Shown: positions 25,814 through 34,247 of the stretch, piece after piece
How positions within the stretch are numbered: the stretch's first letter is position 1
Layout of the letters: the number at the start of each line of letters is the position of its first letter
NCBI GenBank assembly: GCA_964441235.1
Contig: CAYTUQ010000013.1
Location: 1 to 64,000, forward strand
Length of the DNA stretch: 64,000 nucleotides
Origin: BS750m-G69 sp964441235
GTDB taxonomy: Bacteria > Fidelibacterota > UBA2242
Direction: 5' to 3'
Notes under the pieces: generated by a model
The model's database searches: none
What the model saw: only the letters and a program-made list of their open reading frames with translations
What the model was told of the DNA's origin: nothing
Program-made: the position numbers and the translations under genes

Positions 25814-27598
25814 ATGAAAAAAATTATTGCAATTATCGTTTTGCTTAACATATTTTCTTCTTTAATTTTTTCTCAGAGTTTTTCTAAAATAGTATCTAAA
25901 GGAACACCTGAAGAAGTCCAAAAAGCAATTCAAGCAGGAGCAGATGTAAATAATCGTGGCTCTGCAGGTAATTGGACACCTCTTATGTTTGCTGCTCGTG
26001 AAAATCAAAATCCAGAAGTGATTATGGCATTAATTAATGCAGGGGCAAACATCAACGATCATAATTCCGACGGTTGTACTCCTTTGATGCTTGCCGCTAG
26101 AAGTAATCAAAATCCTGAAGTGATTACAGCTTTGATCAAATCTGGAGCAGATGTTAATGGTAGCTATTCTAAAGGCTGGACGCCCCTAATGTACGCTGCT
26201 TCTTCTAATCAGAATCCTGATGTAATTACAGCACTGATTCAGGCCGGAGCAAAAGTAAATGATCGTAACTCCGATAATTGGACTCCTTTACTGCTTTCTT
26301 CTAGGAATCAAAATTCCAAAGTTGTTAGAGCATTAATTGAAGCAGGAGCAGATGTGAATGAACGCCAAGACAAATATGGCCTGACTCCTTTAATGTATGC
26401 TGCTCATTACAATCAAAATCCTGATGTAATTGAGGCTTTAACAGACGCAGGTGCGGACATAAATGCCATTGATTCCGAGGAATGGACTCCTTTAATGTAT
26501 GCTGCTCGTTTTAATCAAAACCCCGATGTTGTCAAAGTTTTAACTGAGGTGGGGGCGAATGTCAATCAACGTTCACAAGAAGGATTAACTCCTCTAATGT
26601 TTGCTGCACGCGATAATCAAAATCCTGAGGTTATTACAACATTAATAAAGGGAGGAGCGAATGTCAATAAGGGAGGTGCGAATATCAATGACCGGGATTC
26701 CGATATCTTTTATAACAAGGGCTGGACTCCTCTTATGTTTGCTGCCAGTGAAAATAAAAATCCTGAAGTTATTACAGCTTTAACAAAGGGAGGAGCTAAC
26801 GTTAATGATATTTCCAGTGCGTATAAGGAGAAAGTTTTTTTAATAATGTTTAATCTGATAGGGTGTAATGTTAATTCTAAACATGATGGATTAACTCCTT
26901 TGATGCGTGCTATTTGTATTAATAAAAATCCTGAGGTTGTTACGGCTTTAATTAATGCGGGAGCAAATGTCAATGATCATGGCTCAAGCGGAGTAACTCC
27001 TCTGATGGCTGCCGCCTATATTAGTAAAAATCCAGAAGTGGCTAAAGCTTTAATCCAGGCAGGGGCAGATGTCAATGAACGTTCTACCGATGGATTATCT
27101 CCTCTAATGATCGCTACTCGTTATAACCAAATTCCAGAATTAGTTACGTTATTAATAATGTCAGGGGCAAACGTCAATGATCATTCTCTCGATGGATTAA
27201 CTCCACTAATGTTTGCAAAACAAATTGAGGTTGTCACATCTTTAATTAATGCGGGAGCAAATGTCAATGATAGTGTGGGAGCGAAAGTCAATAATCGCTT
27301 TTGTGGTTGGACTCCTCTTATGTTCGCCGCTAGTTACAGTCAAAATCACGAGGTAGTCATGGCTTTAGTTAAGGAAGGCGCGAATGTCAATGATCGTGAT
27401 TCTAATGGCCGAACTCCCCTGATGCTCGCCGCTAGCTACAGCCATAATCCTTATATTATTACAATTTTATTAAAATCCGGCGCTGATCCTAAATTAAAGA
27501 GTAACACGGGAATGACAGCCTTAGATTATACATGTGATAATATAGAAATCATACGTTCCTACCAGTATAATGAACTAAAAAATGCTACGGAAAAATAA
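25814..27598 (+). CDS. Secreted ankyrin-repeat protein
   Basis: A 594-aa protein with a signal peptide (residues 1-21, IIAIIVLLNIFSSLIFSQ) followed by about 15 ankyrin repeats to near residue 575. The consensus is TPLMxAAR-x-NQNPEVITAL followed by GANVND. Two repeats are expanded or irregular (around residues 280-300 and 340-355). No catalytic domain is present; it is an extracytoplasmic protein-binding solenoid. Its stop shares a base with the ATG of the DUF3800-HigA gene (TAATG), so the two are co-translated. The near-identical DNA repeats make length variation by recombination likely. Confidence 0.88.
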   Translation: MKKIIAIIVLLNIFSSLIFSQSFSKIVSKGTPEEVQKAIQAGADVNNRGSAGNWTPLMFAARENQNPEVIMALINAGANINDHNSDGCTPLMLAARSNQNPEVITALIKSGADVNGSYSKGWTPLMYAASSNQNPDVITALIQAGAKVNDRNSDNWTPLLLSSRNQNSKVVRALIEAGADVNERQDKYGLTPLMYAAHYNQNPDVIEALTDAGADINAIDSEEWTPLMYAARFNQNPDVVKVLTEVGANVNQRSQEGLTPLMFAARDNQNPEVITTLIKGGANVNKGGANINDRDSDIFYNKGWTPLMFAASENKNPEVITALTKGGANVNDISSAYKEKVFLIMFNLIGCNVNSKHDGLTPLMRAICINKNPEVVTALINAGANVNDHGSSGVTPLMAAAYISKNPEVAKALIQAGADVNERSTDGLSPLMIATRYNQIPELVTLLIMSGANVNDHSLDGLTPLMFAKQIEVVTSLINAGANVNDSVGAKVNNRFCGWTPLMFAASYSQNHEVVMALVKEGANVNDRDSNGRTPLMLAASYSHNPYIITILLKSGADPKLKSNTGMTALDYTCDNIEIIRSYQYNELKNATEK

Positions 27599-28986
27599 TG
27601 AAGATCTTTGCTTATTCAGATGAAACGGCATTCGAAAATGAATTTGCCGGATCAGGTTGTTTAATATCAGAAACTCCTATTTCTGATTCGGTAATCGAAG
27701 AAGCATTAAAAAATCTTAGGGATGAAAGAAATGTGAAAGACATCAAAACAATCAACAGAGGTTACTTTCATGCAAAAGATGACAGCCCGAATGCTCATAG
27801 CTGTATTTGTAGATCAATTAAAAAAAATATCACAGGAGATTTTATCTACAACTTTATAGATAAAAAAAGAGATTTTTCTTTACAAAAACAAAAGGATGTT
27901 GAAATCCAAAATCTTACCCTTTTATTATCGAATGAGACTGTTACAAATTTAAAAATGTGCGATATTTTATTTATTGTGGAAGAAAGAGAGGATTTCACTA
28001 ATAAGCATTTTAAAAACTGGATCGAAGAATTCTATAAAGGAAAAGAACGTCAAGTATATGAATATCCTTCTATTCCTTATTTATTTCCCAATATAACGTT
28101 GGAACAAAGAAGTAAAAAAGATGCTGAGCCCGGTTTACAGGTGACTGATTTCATTTTATGGGCAATCCAACGTACTAAAAGAATTAATCCTGATAACATA
28201 TGGTTTAAACGCCTCAATCTAAAATCTTCGTATTCATTTCATAGCGAAGACGGTCTAATACAAGGAGGAACATATTACTTAAAAAGAAGAATAAAAAGCC
28301 CTCTAGTAAAATATCCCGACAATTGTCTACCGGTGAATGAGCCGACAAATGAAGAGTTATTTAACTCTTATCTCATAATAGAACAGACTTTAAGGAATAT
28401 ATCAAAAATTTTATTGCCAGATCATGTTCTACACTTAAAAAGCAAATTTGACATAGTAATTAATGGCTTATTGAATGAGACATCGCTTTCCGATAATTTA
28501 ATCCGTGATGCATCTTCAATGTTTATTAGATTATTTGACACCTTACCGATTTATAAAGATATACCGGAATACAAAAATAAAATTTGGTCAGATATTCTTA
28601 CCGCAAGAAAAATTGCTAGTTTTTTACTACATAGGGAGCTTCCTCATGCAATCAATTCATGCGATTATATCGCTCAACAACGAGAAATTATGATACCAAA
28701 GAATAGACGTCCCACTCATCCAGGTGAAATTCTTAAATATGAATTTCTTGAGCCATTAAAGATAACCCAACAACAATTGGCAGATATTTTAGGAATAACG
28801 CGAGTGAGAGTAAATGAAATAATTTTGGGCAAACGTAAAGTGACACCTGATACTGCCTTTAGATTAGCAAAATATTTTAATACGACTCCTGAGTTTTGGA
28901 TTAATTTGCAGAATAATCTGGACATGTGGCGAACCTTTCAGAGTAATAAGGTTGAATATGAAAAAATTCACCCGGTTTTAACGTAA
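27598..28986 (+). CDS. DUF3800 domain fused to a HigA-type antitoxin HTH
   Basis: A 462-aa protein. The N-terminal 230 or so residues look like DUF3800 (FAYSDETAFENEFAGSGCLI near the start; LQVTDFILWAIQRTKR near 180), a family with a predicted RNase-H-like fold. A helical middle follows. The C-terminal 100 residues are a HigA/VapI antitoxin: RRPTHPGEILKYEFL, ITQQQLADILGITRVRVNE, GKRKVTPDTAFRLAKYF and TPEFWINLQNNLDMWR. DUF3800 proteins occur in defence and abortive-infection contexts. Joining a possible nuclease to the antitoxin's DNA-binding domain suggests a self-contained regulated toxin. No HigB is next to it. It is coupled to the ankyrin gene. Confidence 0.75.
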   Translation: MKIFAYSDETAFENEFAGSGCLISETPISDSVIEEALKNLRDERNVKDIKTINRGYFHAKDDSPNAHSCICRSIKKNITGDFIYNFIDKKRDFSLQKQKDVEIQNLTLLLSNETVTNLKMCDILFIVEEREDFTNKHFKNWIEEFYKGKERQVYEYPSIPYLFPNITLEQRSKKDAEPGLQVTDFILWAIQRTKRINPDNIWFKRLNLKSSYSFHSEDGLIQGGTYYLKRRIKSPLVKYPDNCLPVNEPTNEELFNSYLIIEQTLRNISKILLPDHVLHLKSKFDIVINGLLNETSLSDNLIRDASSMFIRLFDTLPIYKDIPEYKNKIWSDILTARKIASFLLHRELPHAINSCDYIAQQREIMIPKNRRPTHPGEILKYEFLEPLKITQQQLADILGITRVRVNEIILGKRKVTPDTAFRLAKYFNTTPEFWINLQNNLDMWRTFQSNKVEYEKIHPVLT

Positions 28987-29231
28987 GATGCTAACCATCG
29001 CTTCCTCCGTAGGAGTTCCTACGGAACACCTAACAGCAAACGCTGTTGTCCTACAGATCCGTTAGGACATGATTTGAGAATTTTGGAGTTTGAGAAGCAT
29101 TATTGTCTCTTGTCGGGATCCCTTTGGAAAAAGTGAGAGGTTTACTAACATACATTTGCTGTAGGAGAAGCAGTGACTGTTAGATAACTGAACGATTTCT
29201 TCTATATATTGCTTACAGGCTTTTTCAATAT
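28987..29231. repeat. Palindrome-rich intergenic repeat
   Basis: The gap between the DUF3800-HigA gene and the EutN genes holds short hairpins: CTCCGTAGGAGTTCCTACGG, ACAGCAAACGCTGTTGT, and GGGATCCCTTTGG of the dispersed CCTTTGG family. The first hairpin, just after the stop at 28986, may end transcription, but no T-run follows. Confidence 0.4.
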
Positions 29232-29501
29232 TTATTCGGTAGAGAGTTGATCTACAATTCCAATAATGATAGAGCGTATAGGTGCTTTATCATCTTCTAC
29301 AATCTGTCTCGCCGAGTTGCCTTCGTCGATAACCAGAACAGTCTCACCGGCACCGGCGCCAACAGAATCCACTGCAATTAAATACTTTCCTGAAGGCTTT
29401 CCGCCGGTATTAAGCCTATCAACAATTAGTAATTTTTTACTGTAATAGAATTCATGATTAATCGTTGAATAAATAGCGCCGCAAACTCGACCCAATATCA
29501 T
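29232..29501 (-). CDS. EutN/CcmL-type microcompartment vertex protein
   Basis: An 89-aa single-domain BMC-P protein: MILGRVCGAIYSTINHEFYY, then LLIVDRLN and VDSVGAGAGETVLVIDEGNS, ending SIIIGIVDQL. The family forms pentamers that cap vertices of bacterial microcompartments. The AGxGExVLxxxGSSAR core is present as GAGAGETVLVIDEGNSARQ. It lies 54 bp downstream of a second EutN-like gene, with no hexameric shell (BMC-H) or encapsulated enzyme in the window. Confidence 0.88.
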   Translation of the reverse strand: MILGRVCGAIYSTINHEFYYSKKLLIVDRLNTGGKPSGKYLIAVDSVGAGAGETVLVIDEGNSARQIVEDDKAPIRSIIIGIVDQLSTE

Positions 29502-29555
29502 TATATCTCCAACTTTTTAATTCACAATTATCAATTCGTAATTGTCAATTGACAA

Positions 29556-29822
29556 TTAAAGAAGATTAACATCGTCCACTATTCCGATGATTGTATGATC
29601 TATCGGCACAAACCAGAGTTCCAATGCAAGCGCAGCTTCCCGTCCACCTTCATAGTATATCATTTCTCCCGAAGCTGCCATTCGTGTTGAATCTGCTGCT
29701 ACCAAAGGGCTTCCTTCAGGATTCTGATGTTTATCAAGAGGTTGAACAAGCAGCATAGGTATTCCTTCAAGTCCTTCATAAATAGAACAGGGAGTTACAA
29801 AGGCACAAAAACGTCTTGGCAT
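29556..29822 (-). CDS. EutN/CcmL-type microcompartment vertex protein, second copy
   Basis: An 88-aa BMC-P protein: FCAFVTPCSIYEGLEGIPML, LVQPLDKHQNPEGSPLVAAD, MAASGEMIYYEGGREAALAL, ending HTIIGIVDDVNLL. It is less canonical than its neighbour; the GxGExV core is replaced by ASGEMIYYEGG. It is probably the first gene of a two-gene minus-strand unit, divergent from uvrB. Confidence 0.82.
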   Translation of the reverse strand: MPRRFCAFVTPCSIYEGLEGIPMLLVQPLDKHQNPEGSPLVAADSTRMAASGEMIYYEGGREAALALELWFVPIDHTIIGIVDDVNLL

Positions 29823-30000
29823 TACATTTTCATATTTTAAAAAGCGTTTTAATTTTATAATAAAGTTGTCTTATTGTAGGCGGAATGGATAATCCAACAG
29901 CATTAAATATCTTTCCTGTATTTCCCAAACATTCCGTTCTTATGGCAAGCTTTTTTCCTCTGTTGATTATTAAGGAATAATGAATTAAATTTCTGCCGAA

Positions 30001-32010
30001 ATGGCAGAGTTTAGATTAAAGACGAATTTCCAACCAACTGGTGACCAGCCTCAGGCAATTAAGGCATTATCTGAGGGTATCCGCCGTGGAGAGAAGTATC
30101 AGACTCTGCTTGGCGTTACCGGAAGCGGTAAAACCTTCACAATGGCTCATGTCATACAAAATGTCCAAAAACCCACACTTATAATTTCACATAATAAGAC
30201 GTTAGCAGCTCAGCTTTATGGTGAATTCAAATCTTTTTTCCCCGATAATGCCGTAGAGTATTTTATTTCATTTTATGATTATTATCAGCCTGAAGCTTAT
30301 CTTCCTGTAACTGACACTTTTATAGAAAAAGATTCATCTATTAATGATGAGATTGATAAACTTCGTTTGAAAGCTACAAGTTCACTAATTAGTAGAAGGG
30401 ATGTAATTGTTGTTGCCAGTGTGTCATGTATATATGGAATAGGTTCGCCGGAGGAGTATAGCCGTTTTATTGTGATCTTAAATAAAGGAGATAGAATAGA
30501 AAGGAGATCGCTTTTTCTGAATCTGGTGGATATTTTTTATTCTCGAAATGACCAGGTTCTTGAACGAGGTAATTTCAGAGCGAGGGGTGATATAGTTGAT
30601 ATTCAACCGGCGTATGAAGACTTTGCGTACAGAATAGAATTTTTCGGTGATAGAATTGAGCATATTTATTCTATCGACATACTAACAGGTGAGATCATTT
30701 CTGAGCACGAAAAAATTGTTATCTACCCGGCAAAACATTTCATCACATCGGAAGATGCTCTTAAGAGAGCAATTAAAACAATTGAAGAAGAGCTGGAGAT
30801 ACGATTAAATGAACTTCGGGAAGAGGGGAAATTACTTGAGGCTCAAAGATTGGAACAGCGAACACGATTTGATCTTGAGATGATTGATGAGGTGGGCTAT
30901 TGTTCGGGTATTGAAAATTATTCACGTCATTTTTCAGGTAGAAAACCAGGGCAGCAACCCTATACTTTGATAGACTTTTTCCCGGAGGATTATCTGTTAT
31001 TTATAGATGAGTCGCATGTGACGATTCCTCAACTTCATGCTATGTATAACGGTGATCGTTCAAGAAAGGAGACTCTTGTTGAATATGGTTTTCGGCTTCC
31101 ATCAGCTCTGGATAATAGACCGCTAAAGTTTGATGAATTTGAAAAGATGGTGAACCAGTTGATTTTTGTTTCCGCTACTCCGTCGGACTATGAGTTTGAA
31201 AAATGTAATGGAGTTGTTGTTGAACAAATAATTCGTCCTACGGGACTGCTTGATCCGGAAATAGTTCTAAAACCAACAAAGCACCAGATTGATAATTTGA
31301 TTGATGAAATAGATAGAGTTACTGAGCGCGGAGAGAGGGTTTTAGTTACTACATTAACCAAAAGGATGTCCGAAGACCTTGCTGATTACCTTCGTGGTAT
31401 GGGGCTTAGAGTCCGATATCTTCATTCGGAAATTAAAGCTCTGGAGCGAGTGAGTATTTTGCGGGATTTGCGTCTGGGTGAATTTGATGTTTTGGTTGGA
31501 ATTAATTTATTGCGAGAAGGGCTTGATCTCCCTGAGGTATCGCTTGTAGCAATTCTTGACGCTGACAAAGAAGGTTTTCTTCGGTCTGAACGGTCATTAA
31601 TGCAGGTATCTGGAAGAGCAGCACGGAATATCAATGGAAAAGTAATTTTTTATGCAGATGAAGTCACAAGATCGATGCAGAAAGTAATGAATGAGGTTGA
31701 AAAACGAAGGGAAGTACAGAAGAAATACAATGAAGATCATAATATTCTGCCTAAAACCATTTATAAATCGGTAGATGAAGTAATGTTAGCCACAACTGTT
31801 GCAGATTCTAAACCTGCGGAAATGTTGAAACATGGGAATATATCGGATAAATATGTAGATAAATTAGACAAATTTGAGATGGTTGAACTACTCAATCGTG
31901 AGATGATGAAAGCTGCGGAAAATTTGGAATTTGAAAAAGCAGCCGAACTTCGAGATGAAATTGTGCGTTTATCAGGGAAGTCAAAAATTGGATTGAAGCG
32001 TAGGTTGTAA
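30001..32010 (+). CDS. uvrB: UvrABC system protein B
   Basis: The damage-verifying helicase-like subunit of nucleotide excision repair. The Walker A GVTGSGKTFTMA is near residue 39. The beta-hairpin region that clamps DNA (YDYYQPEAYLP) is near 92. The DEAD-like DESH box is in FIDESHVTIPQLHAMY. Helicase motif VI is QVSGRAARN. The C-terminal UVR motif that binds UvrC is present (FEMVELLNREMMKAAENLEF). The length (669 aa) is normal. It is divergent from the EutN pair, and a CTAAAGTG-repeat unit follows immediately. Confidence 0.97.
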   Translation: MAEFRLKTNFQPTGDQPQAIKALSEGIRRGEKYQTLLGVTGSGKTFTMAHVIQNVQKPTLIISHNKTLAAQLYGEFKSFFPDNAVEYFISFYDYYQPEAYLPVTDTFIEKDSSINDEIDKLRLKATSSLISRRDVIVVASVSCIYGIGSPEEYSRFIVILNKGDRIERRSLFLNLVDIFYSRNDQVLERGNFRARGDIVDIQPAYEDFAYRIEFFGDRIEHIYSIDILTGEIISEHEKIVIYPAKHFITSEDALKRAIKTIEEELEIRLNELREEGKLLEAQRLEQRTRFDLEMIDEVGYCSGIENYSRHFSGRKPGQQPYTLIDFFPEDYLLFIDESHVTIPQLHAMYNGDRSRKETLVEYGFRLPSALDNRPLKFDEFEKMVNQLIFVSATPSDYEFEKCNGVVVEQIIRPTGLLDPEIVLKPTKHQIDNLIDEIDRVTERGERVLVTTLTKRMSEDLADYLRGMGLRVRYLHSEIKALERVSILRDLRLGEFDVLVGINLLREGLDLPEVSLVAILDADKEGFLRSERSLMQVSGRAARNINGKVIFYADEVTRSMQKVMNEVEKRREVQKKYNEDHNILPKTIYKSVDEVMLATTVADSKPAEMLKHGNISDKYVDKLDKFEMVELLNREMMKAAENLEFEKAAELRDEIVRLSGKSKIGLKRRL

Positions 32011-32068
32011 GATGAAGACTGGAAACAAAAGATGTGAATTGTGAAGTGCCTAAAGTGTCTAAAGTGAA

Positions 32069-32106
32069 CTAAAGTTTAAAGTTATGGATAATAAAGAATT
32101 CTCTAA
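32069..32106 (+). repeat. 38-bp direct repeat, first copy
   Basis: Identical to 32610-32647. It spans the end of a CTAAAGTG tract and the first 8 codons of the four-helix-bundle gene. The second copy, without the rest of the gene, follows the repeat array. Confidence 0.8.
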
Positions 32107-32416
32107 AATGCTTGAAAAACGTATTCTAAAGTTTGGTATTAAGATAATTAATCTATCAAGAGCCTTGCCAAATACGCCTGAAGGAATAGTAATAAGAAAT
32201 CAGATTACTAAGTCTGGTACCTCAATTGGCGCAAATTACAGAGAAGCCAATCATGCCAGGAGCAAGGCTGATTTTAGGAACAAGATAAAAATTTGTGAAA
32301 GCGAAGCAAGTGAAACACAATATTGGTTAGAGGTTATTGTCAAAGTTAAGTTTTTATCATGGGAAAGAGTAAAATCTGATTATGAAGAGTGTGTCGAAGA
32401 CATCTCTACGAGATAG
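32084..32416 (+). CDS. Four-helix-bundle protein (23S rRNA intervening-sequence-type)
   Basis: A 110-aa protein of the family found in 23S rRNA intervening sequences and related to the Avd fold of retroelements. Blocks are KRILKFGIKIINLSRALPNT, GIVIRNQITKSGTSIGANYR, EANHARSKADFRNKIKICES and ETQYWLEVIVKVKFL. The last codons (EDISTR) lie in an AGACATCTCTACGAGAT palindrome that occurs elsewhere, so the natural C-terminus, usually about 10 residues longer, may have been replaced. The gene is wrapped in CTAAAGTG repeats on both sides. Its function is unknown; the fold binds nucleic acid in relatives. Confidence 0.82.
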   Translation: MDNKEFSKMLEKRILKFGIKIINLSRALPNTPEGIVIRNQITKSGTSIGANYREANHARSKADFRNKIKICESEASETQYWLEVIVKVKFLSWERVKSDYEECVEDISTR

Positions 32417-32454
32417 TGAATTGCTTGCTATTTTTACATCTATTGGAAGTAATT

Positions 32455-32618
32455 AAGTGCCTAAAGTGTGCTAAAGTGTGCTAAAGTGAACTAAAGTGCA
32501 TAAAGTGTGCTAAAGTGAACTAAAGTGCCTAAAAAGTGTGCTAAAGTGTGCTAAAGTGAACTAAAGTGCCTAAAGTGTGCTAAAGTGAACTAAAGTGTGC
32601 TAAAGTGTGCTAAAGTTT
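32455..32618 (+). repeat. CTAAAGTG tandem-repeat array
   Basis: About 16 units of CTAAAGTG followed by TG, AA or C, giving 9- to 10-bp periods (CTAAAGTGTG, CTAAAGTGAA, CTAAAGTGC). There are no spacers. Shorter tracts of the same unit lie at 32042-32075, 21560-21600 and 37366-37480. An inverted tract is at 32676-32725 (TTCACTTTTAACTTTAG and so on), so the four-helix-bundle gene is enclosed by inverted repeats of this unit. The rest of the gap before purD is only the 38-bp repeat and this inverted tract. Confidence 0.85.
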
Positions 32619-32647
32619 AAAGTTATGGATAATAAAGAATTCTCTAA
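32610..32647 (+). repeat. 38-bp direct repeat, second copy
   Basis: A duplicate of the start of the four-helix-bundle gene, including ATG and eight codons, then unrelated sequence. It suggests a second gene copy was deleted, or that replication slippage or element movement copied the 5' end. Confidence 0.8.
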
Positions 32648-32769
32648 GACCGAACATGGTGATGATCAAACTGTGTTCACTTTTAACTTTAGTTCACTTA
32701 TAACTTTAGCCACTTTTAACTTTTTAAATGTGAATTATTTAGTTTTTTGTTGCAATATCAGGGAGTAAA

Positions 32770-34059
32770 ATGAGAGTATTAGTTATTGGTGGTGGTGGGA
32801 GAGAGCATGCTATTGTTTGGAAGTTAGCTCAATCTGAAAGAGTTAGTAAGATTTTCTGCGCTCCCGGAAATGCCGGTACTGCACTCCATGGTGAAAATAT
32901 TCCGGTGAAAAGTACGGATATTGATGGATTGCTAAATTTGGCAAAGAGTAAGAATATTGATCTTACCGTTGTTGGGCCTGAATTACCTTTAATGTTGGGA
33001 ATTGTTGACTGTTTTCAGAGTGAAGGCATGAAGATATTTGGTCCAATGATGAATGCAGCGATGCTGGAATGGAGCAAAGTTTTTGCAAAAGAGTTCATGT
33101 CTGAATGTGAGATACCGACTGCTGATTATATCATTTGTGATAATAAACAAGAAGCAAAGGATGCGGCAGATAACAAAGAGTTTCCTTATGTCCTGAAAGT
33201 TGATGGGCTTGCCGCAGGTAAAGGTGCACTGATAATAAATAGTGAGCATGATAAGCGAGATGCTTTTAAAACTATTTGGGAAGAAAATAAATTTGGCAAA
33301 GCCGGAGATAAAGTATTAATCGAAGATTTTTTAAGAGGTGAAGAGCTTTCCGTATTTGCACTTACCAATGGAAAAGATTACGTATTACTGCATCCGGCGC
33401 AAGATCATAAAAGGATTTTTGATGGGGATAGGGGACCCAATACAGGTGGTATGGGAGCTTATGCTCCGGCTCCGCTTGGGTCTCCTGATGTGATTGATAA
33501 AGTAGAAGAAAAAATTATTAAACCTGTGCTTGAGGGTATGAGAGGAATTGGAAGCCCATATACAGGAGTATTGTATTGTGGATTAATGATTGATCATGGA
33601 GAGCCTTACGTTGTCGAATTTAATTCCCGATTTGGTGATCCGGAGTCTCAAGTTGTAATTCCATTAATTGATTCTGATTTATTTGATGTTTTATATAGCA
33701 TAGCATCAGGACGGTTGAATAAAAAGTCTTTTAAATTATCGGATAAATTTGCGGCTTGCATAGTGATGGCATCAAAAGGATATCCCGGCTCCTATGAAAA
33801 AGGGAAAATAATAACTGGATTGGATTTTGTGTATAAATTAAAGGATGAAGATAGCAAAGCGGTTTTTTTTGCAGGTACTGCATTTGATGGAGAGAAATAT
33901 AAGACGAATGGTGGAAGAGTACTGGGAGTTACTGCTTGTGCAAAAAACCTTAGAGATGCAATCGAAAAAGCCTATGACAATGTCAGACAAATTCACTTTG
34001 ACGAAGCATATTTTAGAGAGGATATAGGACAGAAAGGACTTGTACTGAATGACTTATGA
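32770..34059 (+). CDS. purD: Phosphoribosylamine-glycine ligase
   Basis: The ATP-grasp enzyme that joins glycine to phosphoribosylamine in purine synthesis. The N-terminal motif GGGGREHAIVWKLAQS is at residues 6-21. The ATP-grasp part has VLKVDGLAAGKGA and FLRGEELSVFALTNG. The phosphate-contacting segment DHKRIFDGDRGPNTGGMGAY and the metal-binding EFNSRFGDPE are intact. The length (429 aa) is typical. A GGGAG site precedes the ATG. No other purine genes are next to it. Confidence 0.96.
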   Translation: MRVLVIGGGGREHAIVWKLAQSERVSKIFCAPGNAGTALHGENIPVKSTDIDGLLNLAKSKNIDLTVVGPELPLMLGIVDCFQSEGMKIFGPMMNAAMLEWSKVFAKEFMSECEIPTADYIICDNKQEAKDAADNKEFPYVLKVDGLAAGKGALIINSEHDKRDAFKTIWEENKFGKAGDKVLIEDFLRGEELSVFALTNGKDYVLLHPAQDHKRIFDGDRGPNTGGMGAYAPAPLGSPDVIDKVEEKIIKPVLEGMRGIGSPYTGVLYCGLMIDHGEPYVVEFNSRFGDPESQVVIPLIDSDLFDVLYSIASGRLNKKSFKLSDKFAACIVMASKGYPGSYEKGKIITGLDFVYKLKDEDSKAVFFAGTAFDGEKYKTNGGRVLGVTACAKNLRDAIEKAYDNVRQIHFDEAYFREDIGQKGLVLNDL

Positions 34060-34107
34060 GCCAACCTCCTCTGGATCTATGACTTTTAAGAAAAAGATAC
34101 CGGATAT

Positions 34108-34151
34108 TAACAATTAACAATTAACAATTGACAATTGACAATTGAAAATTG
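34108..34151. repeat. Short AATTGACAATT-type repeats
   Basis: Tandem TTAACAATTAACAATTGAC-like units between purD and the sigma-54 activator. Related tracts occur at about 29521-29560 and 37490-37515. They are non-coding, and the palindromic CAATTG core recurs. Confidence 0.6.
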
Positions 34152-34247
34152 ATGAGGTGTATTATTTTAAAAGATAAAGCTGATACAGAAAAAAATTTCT
34201 ATTTTATATTTTCATATCTTTTGAATTACTTTAGGTAAAAGGAGAAT

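Noticed and set aside
32084..32416. Avd component of a diversity-generating retroelement
   Set aside because: The fold is related, but no reverse transcriptase, template repeat or variable repeat is present within several kb.
32455..32618. CRISPR array
   Set aside because: The units are 9-10 bp and directly adjacent without unique spacers, and no cas gene is near.
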